Shown here piece by piece: positions 20,319-29,795 of a DNA stretch of 64,000 bases. The DNA comes from Rosa chinensis (lineage: Eukaryota; Streptophyta; Magnoliopsida; Rosales; Rosaceae): NCBI RefSeq assembly GCF_002994745.2, contig NC_037092.1:2842501-2906500 (forward strand). Direction: 5' to 3'. Each line of letters starts with the position of its first letter. The stretch's first letter is position 1. A program made the translations under genes and the position numbers. The notes beneath the pieces are model-generated. The model was not told the origin of the DNA, did no database searches, and saw only the letters and a list, made by a program, of their open reading frames with translations.

Positions 20319-21953
20319 GGATTAAATTCTGCTTACTACCCTGTACTTTCAGGGGTTCGTCAGTTCAGTCCCTGCACTTCTAATTTAATCAGAAAAGTCC
20401 TCACACTCTTCAATTTCATCAAATCGATCCATTTCCTCATCATTCCGTCAATTTCCACTGTTTAGGTGCTGACGTGTCCGGACGCCATTTGATCTGTCAG
20501 ATTTGTGGGACCTTCCCACATGCAAAATTCCCAAGCTACCCCTCCAATATATCTCCCTCCCCTTTCCCACCCGAACACCTAATTCCCCAGAACCCCGTCT
20601 TCTCTTCTTCTTCTTCTCAGAGCTCTTCTTCTTTTCAGCTCTTAGTTATGGTTCCTCACTTCCTCCACCGATCAACATGGCCGGAAGAAGATGAGAGAGA
20701 GACTGATAAACAAGAGGGGGTATGGGTTCATTCTTCAACCTCTCATCAATGTCCTCCCTCGCAGCCAAAGATCATGCTCACAGCAAACCTAGAAAATTTA
20801 AGTATTTGGGTGTGCGAATTAACCCAATTTGGTTGAGATGAGTCCTCTAGATTCAACTAAGATGCAGAAAAACCAAATCTGAACAAAATTCAAATCAAGA
20901 TGCATGTAAACCCAACATGAAAACCAAAACCAAAGATATAGATCTCTTCCCAAATCAAAATTTCATTCTTCTACAAAATTTCGTTCTTCCCAAATCCAAA
21001 TCGGAAGCTCATTACCAACCACACCCATCCCAAGAAGTTCAAGCTCGTCTGCAGCTCCAACGGCGCATTCCACCCCCGGCCACCGTCTGGGAAGCTCCGC
21101 TACGTCGGCGGCGAGACTTGGATCATCTCCGTCGACCTGACCATTGCATTCTCCAAGCTCCAGTCGAAGATTTCCGATCTCTCCCCTAACTCCCCGACTC
21201 CGGATCGAGCTCCTGTGCCACCCACACGTCAACTCCGACGACGACGTCCGCCACATGGTCGAGAGAGAGAGCTGAAGAGTTGAGCGACGATCAACAATTC
21301 ACTTCTCTTCAGGTAACTCCAATTTTCTTCTCTTCAAATTCAATCAAGATCTAAATCCTTCCACCCCTTGTCTGATCCAATTCTTTTCTCCACAGTCAAC
21401 GATTCACGATCACAACTAGGATCTCGGGTGCTGGATTTGCAGGTGAAAGAAATCTCCGATGGAATGGACGACGGTGCAGCATCTCGATCTACGACACGTC
21501 GCGCGGAGTAATAACCCCTGCAGCCTCATGTCGTCATAGACCCTGACCTGGGTGGAGGATGGGAAGGCAGTGGTTAAGAAACACAGTGACGAATCGCTGA
21601 GGAAGATGGTGTTGAAGCAGCAATTGTTGGCCAAGCAACCGTGTTTGGTCCGTGGGTTTGGTTTTGGTGAGAGTGATATGGAAGTTGGTAGCAATCATGA
21701 TGAACCCCCATTTTCACTCTCATAGTCTATGGGCATTTTGGGAATTTTACATGTGGAAAGGTCCCACAAATCTGACAGATCAGACGGCGTCTGGACACGT
21801 CAGCACCTAAACAGTGGAAATTGACGGAATGATGAGGAAATGGATCGATTTGATGAAATTGAAGAGTGCGAGGACTTTTCTGATTAAATTAGAAGTGCAT
21901 GGACTGAACTGACGAACCCCTGAAAGTACAGGGTAGTAAGCAGAATTTAATCC
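20319..21953. mobile_element. Mutator-type element with 216-bp inverted repeats
   Basis: Terminal inverted repeats (20319-20534 and 21738-21953) begin GGATTAAATTCTGCTTACTA and differ at only about six positions. The element is flanked by a perfect 9-bp duplication, TTTTCTTTT, at 20310-20318 and 21954-21962. Long inverted repeats with 9-bp duplications define MULEs. The 1.2-kb interior has no MURA transposase but contains host-gene-like sequence, making it a Pack-MULE. It is inserted in CACTA 1, which is inserted in the retrotransposon, so it is the third layer of nesting. Confidence 0.9.
21032..21263 (+). pseudogene. PB1-domain fragment captured by the MULE
   Basis: The frame from 21032 reads KKFKLVCSSNG, then GKLRYVGGETWIISVD, the start of a plant PB1 (Phox/Bem1p) domain, whose hallmark is basic residues before K-L-R-Y-V-G-G-E-T. 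After a frame change the end of the domain is still legible as NSDDDVRHMVE near 21229-21263 (the acidic D-x-D-x-D segment). The fragment looks like part of one exon, frame-shifted and with no clear start codon of its own, so it is treated as a captured relic. Confidence 0.7.
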
Positions 21954-23325
21954 TTTTCTTTTTACCAAGTATGAATATGCTAGCTAGGAGTTTAGTTGAA
22001 TTCATCTGTCTCTTTGTTAGTTGGTTAAGTAGTTAATATTGCCATACTGTTTCTGACTTTCTTCTGTGAACAGCTGTTATTGCTTTAATGTATTTCTCTG
22101 TGGCTCTAACCATAGTGTTTCTAGATTCAATGTTTCTGAATCGATTTTTCATTGTATCAACCATTTGGGGTAGCATTTTCGTTCTTTCTCATTCAAGTGC
22201 GAACAGAAATTCACCAACTGTAATTAAGCAAGATGGAGTTGGTGGGTGGGAGTACTGAGAAGTTGTTTGTTTTTCCTTTTGCTCTCCGTATTGGTATTTG
22301 GTCTTACTGTAATATCATTAGGGCAGCTCGATCTCATTGTTCTCTGAAGTTCATGACTCAGAAAACCTGGCATTTGGATTAGATGTGAAAGAGTGACTCA
22401 AATGAGTTGCAGATGGCAGGTATGATGCGAGATTTGCTTTGATGGATTGGTTTGTTTTGATTTTTGAGGTCCAAACCAAACCAAATTGAACCGTTATGTT
22501 ATGAACTTATGATAAGTCTGGTCTCTGGTTCTAAAATAACAAGTTAAATGCATTTGAGAGAATTTGGTAAACCTTTAAGTTCTCGAACCAGAGAGCTATT
22601 AGAAAATGCCCTTCAAGTTTTGGGTAAATCGTCGTCAACTTGTCTCTCAGTCTTATGTACCATCTCAACTTCTCTAATCATGATTTTTGTCTTCTGTTTT
22701 GTAGCAGTCCTTGGTGAAGATGATGACCTCCCTCAATTCAATAGCAATGTAGTAAATTAGTTATTATGTTTTTGCAGTTTGTTAAATTTTAGTAAGTAGT
22801 CCATAATGGACCTAGACACAACTTGTTGGTTGGACTAGTTTTTGAATTTCTTGTATGCTACAAATTAATTATGTATCATTTTGAACTATTAAATGAATTA
22901 TTTTGTTTATGGCTGTCAATTTTCAGTTGAACACAAACGATTAGATGATATCATTGAAATGCTATAATAAGTGTACAGAGACAATTGACAAAACGCTATA
23001 AACGTTATGGAAAACTAATAGCATTTTAAAAACGCTATGGAAAATACTTTTATAGCAATTTGGAAATGCTATGAATAATAAACTAAATCATTTTAAAAAC
23101 GCTATGGAAAATACTTTATAGCAATTCGGAAATGCTATGAAAAACTAATCAATAGCATTTTTTAAACGCTATGCTTACAGACTTATAGATAGCGTTTCTG
23201 GGAAACGCTATCTAAAGCTACCGACCTACCATAGCGGGGGCTGTCATAGCGTTTTCTATAACGCTATGACATGATACGATAGCGTTTTTTGGCCGCTATA
23301 GATGATTGTTTGTGGTGTAGTGGTT

Positions 23326-23766
23326 GGACATGGATGGGGAGCAACGTTTGGTGGTTAGTCATGGATTGCCGACTGCGCGCTAGCAGTTCCTCATTAACAA
23401 GCGGAAGATGGAATTGCATTGAAGTCTGGCCTACATCCTAGTGTGCAAAAGAAGAGAGGCCGGGGATAATTCTTTAATGCAAGGCATAGGTGATTCAAGG
23501 CCCAGGTCATATTATATGATTATCAGTTAATCAATGTGCCACTACGATTATCAGCTACCTCACTGTTCGTCAAGATGATTTTACAACATTCATGCTCCAT
23601 GGCCTATTCAGCGGCCTATATACTTAATCAGTCAAGTGATTTCAAGTTTGTACTTATTATGAAGCCAATGCGAGTGGCTTTAAAGCGACGTTATTGCAAG
23701 ACTGGTGTTGACTCAAGACCTCTTCAGTCAAGACGGGGAACTTTGACTTCGAGGTCTGGGGGGCAA
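23326..23766 (+). other. Distal tail of internal region 2 with polypurine tract
   Basis: Resumes the retrotransposon after the CACTA element. The last ~130 bp match 11500-11617 of internal 1, including the dyad AAGCCA-N7-TGGCTT (about 23661) and the terminal polypurine tract at 23753-23766. Confidence 0.75.
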
Positions 23767-24207
23767 TGTTTGAGCCCAAAATAACATTTTTTCCCGACAA
23801 GGGGGACTCGATGAAATCCGGGCCAATATCCGTGGCCCAAGCTATATATTTTCGATAAGCTCGGAATATATTATTTAGAGGTCAAGTAAAGCCTACTTGG
23901 AGGCCAAGCGATTTTGAAGCAAATCTGAATATTCCTTGATATACTATTAATTATCATATATTTGATAATTAAGGATAGTTGGTTTGCTTACCAAAATTGA
24001 GCAAGGGGGGAGGTTGTAAACGTAAAAGCAGAGGCTCTTATTGATTAAGGAATCAATGGTGTGCAGCTGAAGATATATATATATTTCCCATGCAATTATG
24101 GTCTTTGGTTGATCAATTAAGGAAGAAGTCAAGGTGGGCCACCAGCTAAGCTTGAATTGAGGATGTTTGGACGTGGGAGAGATAATTGCATGCAATCATG
24201 CTTCAAG

Positions 24208-24257
<50 letters not shown>

Positions 24258-25204
24258 GTTACATGCATGGAAAAAGCCAATACGTGGCTGACGTGTGTGA
24301 CATATATATGTGTGTGTGCAATTAAAGTCTATTGCATGGAAATATGAGTGCTCGCGAAGAGTCCTCGCGAGAATATATACATATAATTAATACATATCCT
24401 ACCACTGCATCCAAGAAGAAGATTACGTCTGAGACTCTAAGAGGCAAGTAACCCTTGCCTACATTCTAGCGACGATAGAGGCGGATAACATTAATTATCG
24501 CTTACGATAGATATCAAAACTATTAAGAGTTTTGATTTGATTCAAGGCCAATAACTGTGGCCTAAAATATAGTATTTCATTCCTATTTGGACAATGAATC
24601 TGCAATAGCCTATATATAGAGGCTAAGGACAATACAGAAAGGACCTCTCTCAAATCAATCAATCCCAGCGATTACAAAGCCTCCCCGGAGCAAACCCTCA
24701 ACCTCGTTGAAACCCGGTGACCGCCCGCCAGTCCTAGTCTCCTCGCGAGCCGACTGTCAGCCTCACCAGTTCAACCCGGCAACCGTACTTCCAGTCCCAG
24801 TCTCCCCAGGAGCCGACTGCGAGCACAACCGCCACTGTTACTTCCAGCGAAGCAAGGGTAACGCCCTCGCACCCAGCGAAGCTAAAGTCACGCTTTAGCA
24901 AACCCGTGCTTCTCTCAAACTTCCCAGTGATTGCTCTGCTCAGCCTCTCAACGTTGAGTATCGATTCGGTGAACGCAAAGAGACCACAACCAAAGCCCTT
25001 ACCCGCGTAAGGCAAGAAGTCCTTTTCCTAAAGGCAAGAAAAGAACCCTGTGACGAGGTTGGTGCTCTCCTCGTCCACAGCGCTTGAAGAAGAAGTCAGG
25101 TCACGGGACTACCCCACCGACTGCACCCCGCGGTGCTGGCACGCCTGCGCAACCACTCGCCCAAAAGAGACTGTTTGCACACCAGCTGGTTTTGGAGCCA
25201 AACA
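23767..25204 (+). repeat. LTR C (outer 3' LTR, diverged U3)
   Basis: 1,438 bp. From about 24655 to its end it is almost identical to LTRs A and B, but upstream (23767 to about 24640) it shows many substitutions and large indels. Only the terminus, the dyads and scattered blocks are alignable there. The change in similarity lies close to the TATA box (about 24610), that is near the U3/R boundary. Right flank is the target duplication CTAAC. Confidence 0.9.
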
Positions 25205-25395
25205 CTAACCATTGTAATTAGCTTTACTTCAGTCATATTTGAATAGGCATAAACAGAAGCCCTAATTTTGTTTCCCCTGTCATTTGATATGTTAAAGAGT
25301 AAAAGAGAAATACTGAAGTGTAGAACTAGTCACATACTATAGTATTTCCTCATAGATCCTTGGATTACTACACCAGATTGAGCAGCATGAAGATT

Positions 25396-27119
25396 TCATC
25401 CTATGTGACCACTTGCTTTTAGAAGTTTCGTTCTTTCTGCAGAGTTTGTTACCTTGCCAAAAACACAATTCTTATTCTTCTTTTGAGGCTTCTTGTTTTC
25501 TCTATCTTCTGGTTTAAATAAGGAACTCCAACAAAGCCCCTTAGTTTTCAAAATTCCCCACCATTTATATTGTTTAGACACAGCTTTTTGCTTCTCCAAC
25601 TGTTTTTGTTCTGCATACAATGCATGGGTCTCAGTATGCATAAACTACACCATAGGATGATAGGCCCAAAGCTATATATCATTAACTTCAAAGCATGCAA
25701 TAGAACTAAAACAAGATAAACAACGAATTTCATCGTGTTGCTTGTTTATGTCATAGTTCTACATTATATAGAGGTTGAGTTAACTAATCGATCATGAATC
25801 AAAAAACATCAACACATCTAGCATTCTAGCTCTTGTACCAAGAGATTTAGCAACTACCTTGGTGCTCCAAATGCTTAAATATTTTACTCTGAGACATTAC
25901 TCCTGAAGGGGATCCACAATCTGCAGGCAGTTGCAGCAGTTCTCTCAACGTTGTTTGTCTTTGAGTAGTCTTCTGTGCAGAACCACCACAACCTGATTTG
26001 GCTAAAAATCGATCAATGTCCTCTTCACATATCTCACTGTTACCAGCTCTGACGTCCAAATATGTCGAGTCTTCTTGTCGTAAATTCCTCGTTGAGGATT
26101 CTTTACCTCCATCTTTTTCAATTTCATGACTATCAGAGAAAGAACTCATGATACATATCACCTTGTCTCCATCTTCATCTAATTCATTTTTCTTGGTTTT
26201 ATGCTTTTCATGGTAATTGGAAGCATTCTGACACCTATGTTCTTCATCATACTCAACTCCTACAGAAACTAATAGTAAGGGTAAATAGACTGATATAGCA
26301 TATACCATTTTCACCGAAATAAAAAAAAACAAAAGACAAATGAGAGGCACGGAGTCCATTAATAAAACAGCAAATTAAGGCTCCAAGTGGAAAGCAGGAA
26401 AAGAACTGTTGAACCACATCCAGCAGCTAAATCTAAGAGGAGAGAAATCTTAATTTCCTCGCAACTAAATCCGCAACCGCATAGGAAAAAAATAGTGATG
26501 AAAAACAGCTATTAGATTTGTGTTATACATCAATAGGATGGAAACTTGTCAAATAATACTAGTACTATATAATAACAACGACATAAGAACATTGCTTAGT
26601 ACCATTTGATACCTTTTTGCAACTATATATTACAATTTACAATATCAGGCTTGGAAATCATTAGGTATTTTAATACCCACTGCAGCATTTTCAATGCCAA
26701 CACTTCTACTATATAAGAATAATAAAAACTGTATATATGCACCTCGATTTAGTTTGGATACTAGATGAGATATGGTTGAGCAATGCATCAAACTTCTAAA
26801 ATATATAGAATTAATCATTGTCCATGACGTACGTACTTTAGCTTTAGGGTTGGCTCACTATGCTTTCTATGTCACAAGGAAAACAGATCATAGAAAAATC
26901 TCACACTTTGAAGCAAAGTGATTGAACTACAGTTAGTCATCTGCCATATAGTACACTTGATCAATTTCCTGTCCACTACGATCCCCATCTCAAATTTCCT
27001 AAAAATATTAACAGACAGGCCACAACTAGCTAGATATATATTGATTTAATTTAGAAAAGTTCGTGCATATACATACCTGAAAGAGACTTGTCACTGGTGC
27101 ATTGACGATCCAAATCCAT
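25396..27119 (-). CDS. Unrecognised cluster protein, copy 1 (three exons, 219 aa)
   Basis: Exons at 27077-27119, 25858-26259 and 25396-25610 have GT-AG borders and join in frame for 219 residues. The protein starts MDLDRQCTSDKSLS. It continues as an acidic, Ser-rich middle exon ending near TTLRELLQLPADCG, then a basic third exon with QYKWWGILK and SLFKPEDRENKKPQKKNK. No known domain was recognised; no signal peptide or membrane segment is evident in the spliced product. Compared with copy 3, the end of exon 3 is frame-shifted and stops early at 25396. Its probable further exon now lies at 5303-5740, beyond the retrotransposon that inserted 190 bp downstream of the stop. It may be a truncated but expressible gene or a decaying one. 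Confidence 0.5.
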
Positions 27120-27681
27120 AGTGAAAGAAAAGTAAACAGAAACAGAAGCTGCGGTTTCGATTATTTGACAAACCAAGAAACCCTAAAACGTCTTATAGTG
27201 AAGCTGCATTGATATACAGATGGGTTTACAAAGCGATGTGATACGTTTTAATTGGTTTTAGGAAGGAAGAAAAGTCTTTGGAACAAAACATAACAAGGAA
27301 GCCAAAATCGACTGAGAAAGAATGATGAGATATGCAGGATTTTTTGTGCTCTTGATCGTCTTTGAATCTGTTATATATCTTTGAAGAGAGTGAAGTTTGA
27401 AGCCACCCAAAAAAAAAGAAAACGATGACTACACAATTGGGCCTTTAATGGGCCTCAAAAAGTCTAAAGGATAATTTCAGATGAGATTAGAAAACAAAAC
27501 TCCAGATAAGATTAGGAAACAGCGAGATTCCTATCCAGAATGGGGAAACAACACTCGGACAGAATAAGTACCCCAGGGACCTTAATGTTTTAGCATGTAA
27601 CGTTGTGCTGACTACTCTCAAGTCTTCTCAACCTATTCGTTGTTGTGTTCTAATCCCGTCTGATCTTCTTTTGGTTTTGAG
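27120..27681. other. Shared upstream region of two divergent genes
   Basis: Lies between the minus-strand cluster gene and the plus-strand MADS gene, so it probably holds both promoters. No TATA box stands out close to the MADS start. Confidence 0.4.
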
Positions 27682-28116
27682 ATGGGTACCGGAAAGAAGA
27701 AAATTGACATAGAGCCGATCACCGACTATCAGTCTCGCATGGTGGCCTTCACCAGGAGACGAACAGGTCTCTTCAAAAAAGCTCAGAAGCTCGAAGAAAT
27801 GTCTGGTTCATCCATCGCCATTGCTGTGATCTCCGAGACCGGTCAACCTTACCTCCATGGCTCTCCTTCCTTGCTTGAACGAGTTCTTGCCTCCAAAGCC
27901 TCTTCCTCAGCTTCTACCACTACAGCTGACGCTGGCTCTTCCACCACCACCGCCACTACAGGATCTTTAGAAAGATTTAAGGCCGGGGTGAACTCTCAGA
28001 TTGAAGCTTGTACCACTCTGGAAGAAGCAGAGATTGTGAAAAGGAAATTGTTGGAAATCAAAAAGAGGGCGGACGGTAAACTTTCTGGAAGTGATCTTCA
28101 ATTTGTTCTTAATTAG
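27682..28116 (+). CDS. Type I (M-alpha-like) MADS-box protein, 144 aa
   Basis: A single-exon frame starting MGTGKKKIDIEP. Residues 1-60 form a MADS domain: basic N-terminus, then AFTRRRTGLFKKAQKLEEMS and SIAIAVIS, equivalent to the DNA-contact helix and following strand of SRF-type factors. Absence of introns and lack of a keratin-like K domain place it in type I, most like the AGL28/AGL62 group, whose members mostly act in female gametophyte and endosperm. The C-terminus is short (about 85 residues), with a Ser/Thr/Ala-rich linker and one predicted helix; family members are usually longer, so this is a compact member. It sits between members of the cluster family and on the opposite strand. 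Confidence 0.88.
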   Translation: MGTGKKKIDIEPITDYQSRMVAFTRRRTGLFKKAQKLEEMSGSSIAIAVISETGQPYLHGSPSLLERVLASKASSSASTTTADAGSSTTTATTGSLERFKAGVNSQIEACTTLEEAEIVKRKLLEIKKRADGKLSGSDLQFVLN

Positions 28117-28394
28117 GGTGTTTGGGGATTACTAGTGGTAATTTGATTGATGACGTTGTTGCCAAGTGACAGCTTAATCGTAGCTATAGTCTTATATTTC
28201 TTCAATTAAATCCAATTTGTCTTTGTCAAATTAATTCTATCAAAAACAACTCACTATTGATTACACTGAAGATAAATAATTCTATCAGAATCATAAATAC
28301 ACTTTTTTGAAAGGAAAACGATCTATTTCATGTAATTTTTATTTTAAAGCAAATCTAAGAGGGTTGTTCATGAATCAATGACAAGTGAGTACAA

Positions 28395-28745
28395 CCATAT
28401 GAAGCTTATCTCTGATTCTTCCATATATATGCTTATTCTTCCTTTCAGGCTGCTTCTTGTTTTCCTTATCTCGTGGTAAATCACCTATCTTATTATTCCT
28501 TTTAGGCTTCTTGTTTTCTTTAACTCCTGGTAAAACACCTTTTTTATTCTTCCTTTGACGCTGCTTGTATTCTGAAGCAGCGTCGAAGGAATAATAAGAA
28601 AGGTGTTTTACCAAGAGATAGAGAAAACAAGAAGCCTCAAAGGAATAATAAATAGGTGTTTTACCAAGAGATAAGGAAAACAAGAAGCAGCCTGAAAGGA
28701 AGAATAAGCATATATATGGAAGAACATGGGATAAGCTTCATATGG
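28395..28745. repeat. 351-bp inverted repeat (long hairpin) made of cluster exon sequence
   Basis: Left arm 28395-28566, loop of 8 bases, right arm 28575-28745. Arms match at about nine positions in ten, with perfect stretches in the outer part (around TTCCATATATATGCTTATTC) and at the inner end (GACGCTGCTT). Read on the minus strand, the left arm encodes LPRDKENKKQPERKNK, recognisably the third-exon segment of the neighbouring family. A transcript from either strand would fold into a long near-perfect hairpin, the form taken by young microRNA or siRNA loci born by inverted gene duplication. Transcription is not shown by the sequence. Confidence 0.85.
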
Positions 28746-28784
28746 ATCGGGCCGGTCCCTCGGTCTCTAAGGTTGAAATTCCGC

Positions 28785-29663
28785 CTAGTATTCTCTATCT
28801 CTTGGTAAACATAATGAACTCCAAGCAGAACGCCGCTTCTCACCATTTAATATTCCCCACCATTTATATTCTTTAGGGACAGGCACAGCTTCTTGCTCCC
28901 TCAACCTTTCTTCTTCTGCAGTCCACACTGCATAGGAGTCGGTACATAAGTAAAGCATGCAATGGTGCTAAAGAGATATAAAAATCAGAGGATGTAAAAG
29001 GTCAATATGTGAGCGGTAAATTCTTTGTTAAAAATTAAATGGATACAGAGAAAAAGGACTAAGATAGTGTCACTAATGTGGTACTTGATCTAAAACAACG
29101 TACCTTCGTTAAATAAGCTATTTGAGTTCAAAGCAGTGTCAGTAGAAAAATTAATGACTACTTTAATTGCTTATTATGTGGTAGTTCCTCAACATCTTTA
29201 TGGATTTTTTTTTTAATATCGAAATTAGCACCAATAAATAAAAGACAATCACATAACTTTTAGTAATTACCTTCAATTAGCTCGAAATACTCCCATATTT
29301 TACTCTGAGACATTAAGGCTGCAGCAGCATTTTGATCAGGAGATCCATAATCTGCAGATATTAATGCTGAAGCATTTCGGGAATAAGTACTCTTTTCTGC
29401 AGAACCACCATAACTTGATTTAGCTAACATATGGTCATTGAACTCACACATTTCATTGACTCCAACGTCCTCCAGATGTGTCGAGTCTTTTTGTTGCAAA
29501 TTCCTCATCAAGGACTCTTCATTTACATCTATTTCAACGTCATGAGTATCAAAGGATGAAGTTTTCCATTTGTCTCCTTCAACTACTTCACTTGCTTCAT
29601 TGTTGTGCTTTTCATAGTAATCAACCAAATTTTGACAGCTATGTTTGTCATCATGCTCAACTC
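28785..29663 (-). pseudogene. Cluster gene copy 2, lacking the first exon
   Basis: Exons at 29271-29663 and 28785-28915 correspond to exons 2 and 3 of copy 1, with matching splice borders, and join in frame. Shared landmarks are V-E-x-D-x-x-H-x-C-Q-N, LRNLxQxDSTxL, KSxxGGSAxK and EYKWWGIL. The reading ends DREY-stop at 28785, earlier than in copies 1 and 3. No equivalent of the MDL...DKS first exon was found upstream: the exon-like segment 29796-30029 of copy 3 lies there instead. It is therefore a partial copy, or internal exons of one larger fused gene. Confidence 0.5.
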
Positions 29664-29795
29664 CTACAAAAATTAATAGTTAAAGGTCAATAGACTAATC
29701 AAGTGTTCACCTAGTCACATGGTGACTAACTCTTTCCCTGACAAGTGACAACTGAGCCTTAATCATATAGGAATAACATTAAAATGAAAACAACT

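Larger units (their letters stand above)
16785..23322 (+). mobile_element. CACTA element 1 (non-autonomous)
   Basis: Starts CACTACAACAAAATTGC and ends ...TTGTGGTGTAGTG. It is flanked by the 3-bp duplication GTT at 16782-16784 and 23323-23325, the size made by CACTA (CMC/EnSpm) transposases. Subterminal zones are packed with the short motif AAACGCTAT and its reverse (16800-16900 and about 22985-23300), like transposase-binding repeats. The left interior begins with a C/T-rich leader (17010-17130). No TnpA or TnpD-like frame is visible, so it must depend on an enzyme supplied elsewhere. Plus strand is used for display only. A Mutator-type element is nested at 20319-21953. Confidence 0.88.
5984..25204 (+). 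mobile_element. Three-LTR tandem (dimeric) gag-only retrotransposon
   Basis: The order is LTR A (5984-7655), internal 1 (7656-11617), LTR B (11618-13307), internal 2 (13308-23766, interrupted by a CACTA element) and LTR C (23767-25204). All LTRs begin TGTTTGAGCCC and end GGAGCCAAACA. The whole structure is flanked by CTAAC at 5979-5983 and 25205-25209, a 5-bp duplication typical of retroviral-type integrases. Each internal region has a primer-binding-like site right after the LTR, one gag-like ORF, a long non-coding tail, and a polypurine tract before the next LTR. No protease, reverse transcriptase, RNase H or integrase is visible, so the element is non-autonomous (TR-GAG or LARD-like). Removing the CACTA insert leaves internal 2 at about 3.9 kb, the same size as internal 1. 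Confidence 0.9.

Noticed and set aside
22985..23300. CRISPR-like short repeat array
   Set aside because: The repeats are subterminal motifs of a plant CACTA transposon in both orientations with irregular spacing.
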